In this document: in pieces, positions 8,361-16,121 of the stretch
Position numbering within the stretch: the first letter of the stretch is position 1
How the letters are laid out: every line of letters begins with the position of its first letter
Origin: Acrocarpospora catenulata
GTDB lineage: Bacteria; Actinomycetota; Actinomycetes; Streptosporangiales; Streptosporangiaceae
Assembly (NCBI RefSeq): GCF_018476525.1
Contig: NZ_JAHCST010000024.1
Span: 1-64,000 of the forward strand
Direction: 5' to 3'
Length of the DNA stretch: 64,000 nt
Translations under genes and position numbers: made by a program
Notes under the pieces: model-generated
What the model was told of the DNA's origin: nothing
The model's database searches: none
The model's input: only the letters and a program-made list of their open reading frames with translations

Positions 8361-9529
8361 CGCGGCAGATCCTTCCACGGCAGGTCCTTGTCGGCCCGAG
8401 GCTCGGCGGGCAGCCCCAGCACCCGTTCGGCGATGATGTTCCGGAGAATCTCCGAGGTCCCGCCCTCGATGGAGTTCCCCTTGGCGCGCAGATACCGGTA
8501 ACCAGGCCCCCGCCCCAGGAAGTCCACGGTGTCCGACCGCCGGAAACTCCAGTCGTCGTACTCCAGCCCCTCGTCCCGGAGCAGCTCGACCTCGAGCCCG
8601 AACGCCTCCTGGTGCAGCCGGGCGAAGAGCAGCTTCATCCCCGACCCCTCCGGCCCGGGTTCCCCCGCGGCCAGTTGCTCCCGCAGCCGAGCCCCCGTCA
8701 GCCGGGTCACCTCGGCGCGGACCCAGAGCTTGAGCAGCCGCTGATGCAGGTCGTGGGTACGCAGCTCGGGCCGCTCCCGCCAGGTCTCGGCGAGAATGCC
8801 GACGGCGGTCCGCCGCAGGGTCATGCTCCCGATGGCCACCCGCTCGTTCATCAACGTGGTCCGCGCGACGTTCCACCCGTCCCCGACGGCCCCGATCCGC
8901 AGCTCGTCGCCGAGCCGTACGCCGGTGAGGAACACCTCGTTGAACTCGGCCTCGCCGGTGATCTGCCGGAGCGGGCGCACCTCGACTCCCGGCGCGTGCA
9001 TGTCGCAGATGAAATAGGTGATCCCCCGGTGTTTCGGCAGATCAGGATCGGTACGCGCGACCAGGATCCCCCACCGCGCCAGATGCGCCGACGACGTCCA
9101 CACCTTCTGGCCGTCGATCACCCATTCGTTCCCGTCGCGCACCGCCCGGGTGGCCAGCGAGGCGAGATCCGACCCGGCGCCGGGCTCGCTGAACAGCTGG
9201 CACCAGATCTCCTCCCCCGTCCAGAGCGGCCGGAGGAACCGCTGTTTCTGCTCCTCGGTGCCGTGGAAGAGCAGGGTCGGGGCGGCCATGCCCAGCCCGA
9301 TCCCGTTCCGCCCGGGATTGTTGTCCGGCGTGCCGCGCAGCAACTGGTCGACCAGGGGTTGCAGATCCCGGGGCGCGCCAAGACCGCCCAGCCCTGGCGG
9401 ATAGTTCACCCAGGCCAGCCCGGCGTCGAACCGCGCCCGCAGGAACGCGACAGGGTCCTCAGCCGGAGCGTGGCTGTCCAGAAATTTCTGGACCCGCGTC
9501 TTTATCTCGGAAGCATCCACGTCAATCAC
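8357..9529 (-). CDS. Acyl-CoA dehydrogenase (second dehydrogenase of operon, 390 aa)
   Basis: Complete acyl-CoA dehydrogenase. FAD/substrate-binding motifs are CQLFSEPGAGSDLASLATRA and VIDGQKVWTSSAHLARWGIL, and the C-terminal FAD-adenine/dimer motif is SIEGGTSEILRNIIAERVLGLP. This architecture is typical of actinobacterial heteromeric FadE alpha subunits. The GTG at 9529 overlaps the stop of the preceding gene by 4 nt (GTGA). The downstream gene overlaps it too, so all dehydrogenases are translated as one coupled unit. Confidence 0.92.
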   Translation of the reverse strand: MIDVDASEIKTRVQKFLDSHAPAEDPVAFLRARFDAGLAWVNYPPGLGGLGAPRDLQPLVDQLLRGTPDNNPGRNGIGLGMAAPTLLFHGTEEQKQRFLRPLWTGEEIWCQLFSEPGAGSDLASLATRAVRDGNEWVIDGQKVWTSSAHLARWGILVARTDPDLPKHRGITYFICDMHAPGVEVRPLRQITGEAEFNEVFLTGVRLGDELRIGAVGDGWNVARTTLMNERVAIGSMTLRRTAVGILAETWRERPELRTHDLHQRLLKLWVRAEVTRLTGARLREQLAAGEPGPEGSGMKLLFARLHQEAFGLEVELLRDEGLEYDDWSFRRSDTVDFLGRGPGYRYLRAKGNSIEGGTSEILRNIIAERVLGLPAEPRADKDLPWKDLPR

Positions 9530-10722
9530 CCCATGTACTTCTTCAGCTCCCGATAGGCGAGAGACCGTTTGTGCACCTCGTCCGGCCCGTCCGCGAACCG
9601 CAGGCTCCGCACTCCCGCCCAGAACGCTGCCAGTGGGAAGTCCTGGCTGATCCCGCCGGCGCCGTGCACCTGGATGGCCTTGTCCAGAATCCACTCCACC
9701 GTGATCGGTGTGGCGATCTTGATAGCCTGGATCTCGGTGTGCGCCCCGCGGTTCCCCACCGTGTCCATCAGCCAGGCCGTCTTGAGCACCAGCAACCGCA
9801 GCTGCTCGATTCTGACCCGGGACTCGGCGATCCAGTCCTGCACCACTCCCTGCTGGGCGATCGGCTTGCCGAACGTGCTCCGTGCCAGCGCCCGGCGGCA
9901 CATCATCTCGACCGCCCGCTCGGCGATCCCGATCAGCCGCATGCAGTGATGGATGCGCCCGGGCCCCAACCGGGCCTGCGCGATGGCGAAGCCGCCGCCC
10001 CGCTCGCCGATCAGATGACCGGCCGGCACCCGTACGTCCTCGAAGACCAGCTCCGCATGCCCCCCGTGATCGGAATCGTCGTACCCGAAGACGGACATGC
10101 CCCGCCGGACGGTGAGACCGGGTGTGTCCCTGGGCACCAGGATCTGGCTCTGCCGCCGGTGCGAGGGCGCGTCGGGATCGGTCTGCCCCATCACGATGAA
10201 GATCTTGCAGTTGGGGTTCATCGCGCCGGTGATGAACCACTTGCGGCCGTTGATGACGTACTCGTCGCCGTCCCGCACGATCGAGGTGGCGATGTTGGTC
10301 GCGTCCGAAGAGGCGACGTCGGGTTCGGTCATCGCGAACGCGGAGCGGATCTCGCCGCGCAGCAGCGGCTCCAGGTACTCCTTGCGCTGCCACTCCGAAC
10401 CGAACTCGGCCAGCACCTCCATGTTCCCGGTGTCGGGGGCGGCGCAGTTGGTGGCCACCGGCGCGATGGCCGGGGACCTGCCCATGATCTCGGCCAGCGG
10501 CGCGTACTGGAGGTTGCTCAGGCCCGCACTCGGCAGGAACAGGTTCCAGAGCCCTCGCGCTTTGGCCTCCGCCTTGAGCTCCTCCAGCACCGGCGGCGGG
10601 CTCCATCCTGCTGCCTTGGCCTGCTCCTCGAACACCGGCTCGGCCGGATAGACGCACTCCTCCATGTACGCGGTGAGCCGCCCGGCCAGTTCCAGCGTCG
10701 TCGCGTCATACCCGAAATCCAT
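9526..10722 (-). CDS. Acyl-CoA dehydrogenase, ACAD10/11-like (398 aa)
   Basis: Full-length acyl-CoA dehydrogenase. Recognisable motifs are AFAMTEPDVASSDATNIATS (FAD region), YVINGRKWFITGAMNP, FGKPIAQQGVVQDWIAESR and QVHGAGGISQDFPLAAFWAGVRSLRFADGP. The last is characteristic of the dehydrogenase half of ACAD10/ACAD11. It begins 17 nt inside the end of the phosphotransferase gene. That gene pair mirrors the kinase-dehydrogenase fusion of ACAD10/11 and the separate LvaA/LvaC proteins of levulinate degradation. There, a 4-phospho-acyl-CoA is isomerised through elimination. A role in 4-hydroxyacyl-CoA turnover is therefore the best guess. Confidence 0.92.
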   Translation of the reverse strand: MDFGYDATTLELAGRLTAYMEECVYPAEPVFEEQAKAAGWSPPPVLEELKAEAKARGLWNLFLPSAGLSNLQYAPLAEIMGRSPAIAPVATNCAAPDTGNMEVLAEFGSEWQRKEYLEPLLRGEIRSAFAMTEPDVASSDATNIATSIVRDGDEYVINGRKWFITGAMNPNCKIFIVMGQTDPDAPSHRRQSQILVPRDTPGLTVRRGMSVFGYDDSDHGGHAELVFEDVRVPAGHLIGERGGGFAIAQARLGPGRIHHCMRLIGIAERAVEMMCRRALARSTFGKPIAQQGVVQDWIAESRVRIEQLRLLVLKTAWLMDTVGNRGAHTEIQAIKIATPITVEWILDKAIQVHGAGGISQDFPLAAFWAGVRSLRFADGPDEVHKRSLAYRELKKYMG

Positions 10723-11671
10723 CGTCGACCTCCCTCAGACCGTGCTCGACCAGCGGCGTCACGTTCGTCCCGACATCGGCGAAGCCCTCCCCCACGGTGA
10801 GCCCCCGGGTGTAGCGGAAGTGGATCCCTTCGGCGATCACCGCGAGCTTGAAGCAGGCCAGGCCGACGTACCAGCCGAGCCGGGAGACGTCCCGGCCGGA
10901 CACTTCGGCGTAGTGGGCGGCCAGTTCCCTGGAGTCGCCGGGGTCGCCGGCAGCCGGGCCCGTGTCGAGCGCGGCGAAGTCGCCGTACAGGAGGAACAGC
11001 GCGAGGTCGGTGAGGGGGTCGCCGAGGGTGGACATCTCCCAGTCCAGCACGGCTACGACCTGACCGTCCCTGACCAGGGTGTTGCCCGGTTTGAAGTCGC
11101 CGTGCACGATCGCCGCCGGCCCCGACTCCGGTACGGCCCCGGCCAGCCGGGCGTACAGCTCGTCGATGCCCTTCACCTCCCGGCTCCGCGAGGCGTCCAG
11201 CTGGCGCTTCCAGCGGGCGACCTGCCGGGTGAGGAACCCCTCGGGGCGTCCGAAGTCGCCCAACCCGATCGTCGCGGGGTCGATGGCGTGCAGTCCGGCG
11301 AGCACCTCGGTCAGGTGCCGGGTGAGCTCGGGCGTCACCGGCGGCTGGCCGCCCTCGACGTACTCCATGACGAAGAAGTCGGCGCCGATGACATCGTGGT
11401 CCTGGCAGAGGTGGTACGTCCGGGGCACGGGGACGGGGGTGTGCTGGAGGGCGGTGAGCACCCGGTGCTCCCTGGCCATGTCGTGGGCGGTGGCCAGCAC
11501 GTGGCCGAGCGGGGGGCGGCGCACCACCACGGTTCGGGTGGCGTCCCGGACGAGGTAGGTCAGGTTGGACTTGCCGCCCTGGATCATCTCGGCGGTGAGC
11601 GGGCCCGTGGTCAGGCCCAGGCCTTCCAGGTGGGCGGCCAGCCGGTCGAGATCGAGCCCGGGTAGGTTCAC
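10706..11671 (-). CDS. Phosphotransferase, APH-like (LvaA/ACAD10-11 kinase type, 321 aa)
   Basis: Aminoglycoside-phosphotransferase-like kinase fold with the nucleotide loop QGGKSNLTYLV, Lys/Arg in TVVVRRPP, the catalytic loop IVHGDFKPGNTLV and the metal-binding DWEMSTLGDPLTDLA. It sits first in an operon of acyl-CoA dehydrogenases. This is the context of kinases that phosphorylate the hydroxyl of 4-hydroxyacyl-CoA rather than an antibiotic. The GTG at 11671 is chosen because the family sequence begins there. No strong ribosome-binding site is visible, and transcription could be close to leaderless. The operator at 11684-11697 lies immediately upstream. Confidence 0.88.
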   Translation of the reverse strand: MNLPGLDLDRLAAHLEGLGLTTGPLTAEMIQGGKSNLTYLVRDATRTVVVRRPPLGHVLATAHDMAREHRVLTALQHTPVPVPRTYHLCQDHDVIGADFFVMEYVEGGQPPVTPELTRHLTEVLAGLHAIDPATIGLGDFGRPEGFLTRQVARWKRQLDASRSREVKGIDELYARLAGAVPESGPAAIVHGDFKPGNTLVRDGQVVAVLDWEMSTLGDPLTDLALFLLYGDFAALDTGPAAGDPGDSRELAAHYAEVSGRDVSRLGWYVGLACFKLAVIAEGIHFRYTRGLTVGEGFADVGTNVTPLVEHGLREVDDGFRV

Positions 11672-11683
11672 ACCCGGCAGCGT

Positions 11684-11700
11684 ACCGACCAGACGGTATG
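11684..11700. promoter_or_regulatory. TetR operator, copy 2
   Basis: ACCGACCAGACGGTATG differs from the site in front of tetR (6631-6647) at one base. It lies in the 54-bp gap between the divergent phosphotransferase and YdeI-like genes, right at the minus-strand promoter. Confidence 0.65.
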
Positions 11701-11725
11701 TCTGTCGAACGTTAGTCTGTCGACC

Positions 11726-12310
11726 ATGGAGCCCTTGTTTTTCACGACCCCCGAGGAGTTCTACGACTGGCTGGCGGCTCACCATGCCGAGACCACGGAG
11801 TTATGGGTGGGGTACTACAAGACCTCCACCGGCAAGCCCGGCATCACCTGGCCGGAGTCGGTGGACCAGGCGCTCTGCTTCGGATGGATCGACGGCGTGC
11901 GCAAGAGCGTGGACGACAGCTCGTACAAGATCAGGTTCACTCCCCGGCAGGCGCGGAGCGTGTGGAGCGCGGTCAACATCACGCGCTTCCGGGAGTTGCT
12001 GGAGGAGGGCGTGGTGCACCCGGCGGGGGTGGCCGCGTTCGAGCGACGCAGCGAGGACCGGTCGAGGATCTACTCCTACGAGCAGACGGAGCCCGGGCGC
12101 TTCGCGGCCGAGCACGAGGAGCGGTTCCGCGCCAACGAGGCGGCCTGGGCCTGGTTCGAGGGTCAGGCGTGGTCCTATCGCAAGGCCGCGGCGCACTGGG
12201 TGAGCAGTGCCAGGAAGGAGGAGACCCAGCTCAGGCGGCTGGCCGAGCTGATCGCCGACTCGGCGGAGGGACGGCGGGTAAAGCCGCTCGCACCCCCGGA
12301 CAAGAACTAA
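11726..12310 (+). CDS. YdeI/OmpD-associated family protein (194 aa)
   Basis: The motifs ELWVGYYKTSTGKPGITW, VDQALCFGWIDGVRKSVDD and KIRFTPRQARSVWSAVN define the YdeI/OmpD-associated family, whose C-terminal helical region (WVSSARKEETQLRRLAELI) is also present. Members are linked to cationic-peptide or bacteriocin resistance in enterobacteria. The biochemical role in actinomycetes is unknown. It is divergent from the phosphotransferase operon, with the TetR operator between them. Confidence 0.85.
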   Translation: MEPLFFTTPEEFYDWLAAHHAETTELWVGYYKTSTGKPGITWPESVDQALCFGWIDGVRKSVDDSSYKIRFTPRQARSVWSAVNITRFRELLEEGVVHPAGVAAFERRSEDRSRIYSYEQTEPGRFAAEHEERFRANEAAWAWFEGQAWSYRKAAAHWVSSARKEETQLRRLAELIADSAEGRRVKPLAPPDKN

Positions 12311-12324
12311 CTACGCTGACCTCC

Positions 12325-12903
12325 ATGACCGCCACGATGCCCTCCCCCGTCGTACTGGAAAGCCCTCTGGTACGGCTTGAGCCGCTCACCCTCGACCATG
12401 TGCCCGACCTGTTCAAGGCCGGTGGGGACGACGACGAGGTGTGGCGGTGGATGCCCGCGGCGACGCCGCGCACCGAGGCGGAACTGGCCGCGGTGGCGAC
12501 CATGCTGATCGACGACCAGCACTCGGTCCCGCTGGCGGTGATCCATGACGGTCAGGCCATCGGCTGGAGCACCTACCTGGACGTGCCCGGCTTCGACCTG
12601 AGCATCGAGATCGGCTGGACCTGGTACGGCCGGGCCTACTGGCGCACCGGAATCAACACCGCCTGCAAGATCCTTCTCCTCGACCACGCGATCGACGTCC
12701 TCGGCTACAACCGAGTCCAACTCAAAACCGACAACCTCAACGAACGCTCCCAAACCGCCATCCGCCGCATCGGCGGCACCTACGAAGGCACCCTCCGCCG
12801 CCACCGCCCCCGCCCCGACGGAACCTGGCGCGACACCGCCTACTTCAGCCTCCTCGCCGAAGAATGGCCACCCCACCGATCCCGCCTGACCACCGGCGCC
12901 TGA
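12325..12903 (+). CDS. GNAT family N-acetyltransferase, RimJ-like (192 aa)
   Basis: The sequence fits the RimJ/RimL-type GNAT fold: VRLEPLTLDHVPDLF at the N-terminus, IEIGWTWYGRAYWRTGIN (acetyl-CoA-binding region) and GYNRVQLKTDNLNERSQTAIRRIGGTYEGTLRRH. The target could be a ribosomal protein N-terminus, an amino acid or an antibiotic, and nothing here decides between them. The ATG at 12325 is 14 nt after the upstream stop. No clear ribosome-binding site is visible. Confidence 0.88.
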   Translation: MTATMPSPVVLESPLVRLEPLTLDHVPDLFKAGGDDDEVWRWMPAATPRTEAELAAVATMLIDDQHSVPLAVIHDGQAIGWSTYLDVPGFDLSIEIGWTWYGRAYWRTGINTACKILLLDHAIDVLGYNRVQLKTDNLNERSQTAIRRIGGTYEGTLRRHRPRPDGTWRDTAYFSLLAEEWPPHRSRLTTGA

Positions 12904-12931
12904 CGACCTGGACACGTATCCGGGCTCAGGG

Positions 12932-13234
12932 TTATGGCAGGTTGTACCGGGCGCTGATGGTTCTGGCCTCTTCCTGGGTCACTTGGCTGGGAGTGCGGGA
13001 CAGGGAGTAGTGCAGGTCGGCGAGGATACGATCACCTGAGGTGTGAACGCGGGCGCGCAACTGGGCCAGCTGCCCGTCAAACAGCTTGGCGGCTGGTCCG
13101 GTCCAGACTTTGCCCGAACGAAAGACTTCGCACGGCCGCCCGAGATCTGTTTCGGTCGCGTGAATCAGCGCTACCACAGTCTGAATCGTGTCCTGAAGCG
13201 CCACGTGCAGCGGATTGGGAACCAGTTGCGCCAT
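12932..13234 (-). CDS. Small WXG100-like protein (100 aa), last gene of a three-gene operon
   Basis: A small helical protein without a signal peptide. GKVWTGPAAKLFDGQLAQLRARV contains a WTG turn between two helices, like the WxG hairpin of ESX/WXG100 proteins that leave by type VII secretion. It begins 4 nt after the stop of the lipoprotein gene, so the two are co-transcribed. I cannot name a family with confidence, and the WXG assignment is by pattern only. No type VII secretion gene (EccC, EccD) is in the window. Confidence 0.65.
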   Translation of the reverse strand: MAQLVPNPLHVALQDTIQTVVALIHATETDLGRPCEVFRSGKVWTGPAAKLFDGQLAQLRARVHTSGDRILADLHYSLSRTPSQVTQEEARTISARYNLP

Positions 13235-13238
13235 CCGG

Positions 13239-13832
13239 TCAGCCTTCCTTTGTCGGCGAAGACGACGGTGTACCCACCCCAGCGGCTAGTTTCGGACCGA
13301 TCAGCCTCATCAACGCCACCGCATCCGCCGCTGTGTCACGCCCTTGGGGGCCTCGAATAATTTCGACGACCAGCGACGTGTCGCCGCGCATCAGCGTCGC
13401 CACCGCACGCGTGTACCCTGCATGATCGGAGCCGTTCCCGTATGGCTTCGAGAAGTAGTAACCATCCCAGCCCGGGACGATCTGCTGCAGGCGTTTCGCA
13501 CCGTGAGCGACTTCTTCATCGATGTCTTCCACCGAGGTCACCGAGCTCAGCAACACCTCCATGACCTTCCACTTCTCCCCGGTGGGCTCGTAGACGGCGC
13601 AGGAACCATCGCGGTCGGACAGCTGGAGATCGTCTCGGACGAGCGGATCATGTAGGCCCGTCGCCAACTCCACTGCCTGCAACGGTATGTGGTCACAGAT
13701 ATAGGGCGGGGCGGCCACGGCAGGCAGTGGTGTTTTGTCCACCGTCTCCGATTTTTGCCAGTTGCATCCGGCAACCGATACCACTACGAATATCAGGACC
13801 GCTATTGCGATCAGCGGTTTCCGTCTTCTCAT
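13239..13832 (-). CDS. Secreted lipoprotein, DUF3558-like (197 aa)
   Basis: The N-terminus is basic (MRRRKP), then hydrophobic, and ends in the lipobox SVAGC, so the mature protein should be lipid-anchored outside the membrane. The body (CDHIPLQAVELATGLHDP, DRDGSCAVYEPTGEKW, VATLMRGDTSLVVEIIRG) resembles DUF3558-type actinobacterial lipoproteins of unknown function. The ATG overlaps the stop of the preceding 56-aa gene (ATGA). Confidence 0.82.
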   Translation of the reverse strand: MRRRKPLIAIAVLIFVVVSVAGCNWQKSETVDKTPLPAVAAPPYICDHIPLQAVELATGLHDPLVRDDLQLSDRDGSCAVYEPTGEKWKVMEVLLSSVTSVEDIDEEVAHGAKRLQQIVPGWDGYYFSKPYGNGSDHAGYTRAVATLMRGDTSLVVEIIRGPQGRDTAADAVALMRLIGPKLAAGVGTPSSSPTKEG

Positions 13833-13999
13833 TTAAATTTGGTGAACCCTCCGCTGAAGCCGCTTTCCAGGCGTTCTCTGACAGCTAGCCAAATCTCGCT
13901 CGAAAGGTTCTCATCGATCCACCTGAAATACTCGTCATAGGCAACGGCAGCGTTGGCGGCTCTCTCGGTTTCCGTTATTTCCTGACGGGTCTTCAGCAT
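13829..13999 (-). CDS. Small hypothetical protein (56 aa), first gene of the lipoprotein operon
   Basis: A short charged protein beginning MLKTRQEITETERAANAAVA and ending in Phe-Lys. No family is recognised. The start is well supported: AAGGAGGA lies 8 nt upstream of the ATG at 13999, and the stop overlaps the lipoprotein start by 4 nt. It is cytosolic by sequence. The strong ribosome-binding site and tight coupling argue that it is a real gene and may control translation of the lipoprotein. Confidence 0.7.
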   Translation of the reverse strand: MLKTRQEITETERAANAAVAYDEYFRWIDENLSSEIWLAVRERLESGFSGGFTKFK

Positions 14000-14095
14000 T
14001 TTCCCGTCCTCCTTCAGGAGGTTGTTCGGCGCCGTCAGAGGATCCTCCCCCTGGCCGGAAAGTGAGCCAACCCCACGGATGTGCCTTGGCCGGTG

Positions 14096-14109
14096 GGTTC
14101 GGCCGAACC
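14096..14109. promoter_or_regulatory. 14-bp perfect palindrome upstream of the small lipoprotein operon
   Basis: GGTTCGGCCGAACC is a perfect palindrome about 100 bp upstream of the first gene of the operon. The rest of 14000-14340 shows no gene. The palindrome may be an operator. No regulator is encoded next to it. Confidence 0.35.
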
Positions 14110-14339
14110 TAACCGAGAGATCCCATTCGACCATCGGGGACGGCGGCCGAGCAGCTACGCGTTTCAGGCTACCTAGATCACGACATCGTTGTGTTGCATT
14201 TCCGAGTAAGGCACCTTTACAGCACATACGCCTAGGCGCACTCCCTATTGGATATACGGGGCGGACAGCTCCGCCGAAAAATCGGTTCATTCATAAGTAC
14301 CAATGCGGCTAGCGAAAACCCGTCAGAGAGACGGTGCAG

Positions 14340-14960
14340 CGAGTGAGCCCTTCATCCCGAGTACCTGGCGTCTCCGATGGTTTGCAGGACCAGGATGGTC
14401 TGGATGATCGGGGTGTGGCGATGAGGGCAGCACGGCAGCCTGGTCAGGATGTTCCAGTTCTTCGAAGTGGCTACAGCGCGTTCGCCGAGGGCGCGGATGC
14501 GGGTATGGGTGCGGTTGACCACCCACTGGTGGTGGGACAGTCACGGCCAGTGCCGGCAGCGTTTGAATGGCGCGCGGATCGTGCCGCCGACGCCCCGTTA
14601 CCCTTGTCCGTGAACGTTTCCACGCCGACTGAGGTCACGGCATCGATCAAGCCCACTGCGCGCGCCACGGTCAGATAGTGCGTGGCGCAGGACAGAGCGG
14701 GCGAGGCCCACACCAGCTGGCTTGCCGGATCGGCCAGACTTGGATGTTCATGTCGCGGCTGGTGCACGCCCGAATAGCACGGCCGCTCGTCGGCCAGGCG
14801 ACGATGCGGATCACCGTGCCGTCGAGGATGACGCAAGCAAGCCAGGCGGCGCGCAAGACGGCTCTCGGCCACTCGGCATCCGCGTCACCCAGTGCTACAC
14901 GCACGTGGCGACCCCGCCCGCGACGCCGCCAAGCGCATCGGGAAAACATTCTGGATTGAT
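14340..14960 (-). pseudogene. Decayed IS5-type (DDE_Tnp_4) transposase
   Basis: Read on the minus strand across at least two frames, recognisable pieces appear in order: AWLACVILDGTVIRI (first Asp block), the ACTSRDMNIQVW/SPALSCATHYLTVARAVG region, TFTDKGN (second Asp block), then ERAVATSKNWNILTRLPCCP and a typical C-terminus. The frames shift around 14670-14700, and the N-terminal helix-turn-helix part is missing beyond 14960. No intact start, stop or terminal repeats are visible. The element is a relic. Confidence 0.75.
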
Positions 14961-15111
14961 CTTGTCCTAGGCCGACGCTCTACCACGACGATTCCAGGTG
15001 GCGCTCTATAACAAGGCACCTCACGCGAGGAGCGCCATCAGAAGTGCAACGGGGATTGCGACGGGAAACGATCACAGGGCGTCTCCCGGACGGGAACGCA
15101 CTGGTCAGATG

Positions 15112-15146
15112 GGGAGCCGCATAAGGGAATCGAACCCTTGACCTAC
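15112..15146. repeat. tRNA-Thr 3'-end fragment, copy 1 (att-like direct repeat)
   Basis: Read on the minus strand, this 35-bp segment is the T arm and acceptor 3' strand of a tRNA (AAGGGTTCGATTCCCTT). It matches 16001-16035 with one mismatch. The adjoining ACTCGTA fits the anticodon loop of tRNA-Thr(CGT). The 5' half is absent, so it is not a functional tRNA. Confidence 0.75.
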
Positions 15147-15407
15147 ACACTACGAGTCAGCCAACAGCATCCAGCCCTGTCCGCACCTGTCTCCTGACCT
15201 GCTGCTGGGCCTTCATGACATCCATGCCGGTCCACCGCTATCCAGAGCCGTTGTTAGTACCGGTGTTGGTAAACGCCCTCGACCGCCTGCCAGGTGCACT
15301 CGCTCGCGCGAACGACGGGATGGTGAGATTTCGGTTTCTCGGTGGACCTAAGACAGCCTGCAAACGTTCAAGGTGTAAAGACGGCGTCGGACGTGCAAGG
15401 AGCCACC

Positions 15408-15932
15408 ATGGACAGCACGGTGTGGGTAGCGGTGTTCACCGGCGGCACTGCGGTACTGGCTGGATGGGTTACCAGCCAGGGGAACACACGTGCCGCGAGG
15501 GTTCAGGCTGAAGCATCGGAGCGGGCCCAATATCGGCTTCAGCTACGCGAAACCCGTAGAGCGGCGTATCTGGCTCTCATTGAGCGAGCTCACATCATCG
15601 CCGAACTCTACTGGCGGTTGGGTGGCGTCGATGTGCAAGTATCCGACCCGAACGAGCGGCTCATCCGTCTCGATGCACTCCGCGCCGAACTACGTAATGC
15701 CTTCGATCCATTGATGCGAGATGCTCGAGTGGTCGCCCTAGAAGGGCCAACTCCAGTTGCCCAGGCAGGAGAGGCACTCTTGGAAGCTGCAACCGATGCG
15801 AACCGTGAGCTCTGGAACGTCATACAAGGAGTGCCTGAGGCACGTATCAAATTCGACAATGCTGGCCAAGAATATAGAGCTCAGCTAGAGCGCTTCATCG
15901 ACGCCGCTCGCACAGCGATGGGCGAACTCTAG
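15408..15932 (+). CDS. Hypothetical protein with one N-terminal membrane helix (174 aa)
   Basis: The ATG at 15408 has AAGGAG 5 nt upstream. The N-terminus (WVAVFTGGTAVLAGWV) is a membrane segment, followed by a long charged helical region (ARVQAEASERAQYRLQLRE, ALIERAHIIAELYWRL) that should form a coiled coil in the cytoplasm. No function is recognised. It lies between the two tRNA fragments, in DNA with clearly lower GC and less biased third positions than its neighbours, which points to horizontal origin. Confidence 0.75.
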   Translation: MDSTVWVAVFTGGTAVLAGWVTSQGNTRAARVQAEASERAQYRLQLRETRRAAYLALIERAHIIAELYWRLGGVDVQVSDPNERLIRLDALRAELRNAFDPLMRDARVVALEGPTPVAQAGEALLEAATDANRELWNVIQGVPEARIKFDNAGQEYRAQLERFIDAARTAMGEL

Positions 15933-16000
15933 CTGATAACGGAAGATGGGGTGCCAGCAGATACCAGACATCTCAATCACAGATAAAGTTGGGTGCCCTA

Positions 16001-16050
16001 GGGAGCCGCCTAAGGGAATCGAACCCTTGACCTACGCATACGAGTGCGTC
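16001..16050. repeat. tRNA-Thr(CGT) 3'-half fragment, copy 2 (att-like direct repeat)
   Basis: The minus strand shows ACGCACTCGTATGCGT (anticodon arm with one loop base missing), then GTAGGTC, the T arm AAGGGTTCGATTCCCTT and the acceptor strand AGGCGGCT. The 5' half is not recognisable. The first 35 bp (16001-16035) repeat 15112-15146. The pair looks like attachment-site scars of an integrative element in tRNA-Thr. Confidence 0.75.
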
Positions 16051-16121
16051 GTTCTCTGCATGTGACACGAATGCCCGAGGTTTGCACCCCAGGCAAGCTG
16101 GGGCTACGGCGGTAATGCACA

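Noticed and set aside
16001-16050. Intact tRNA-Thr gene
   Set aside because: The D arm and 5' acceptor strand are not present and the anticodon loop lacks one base, so it is only a fragment.
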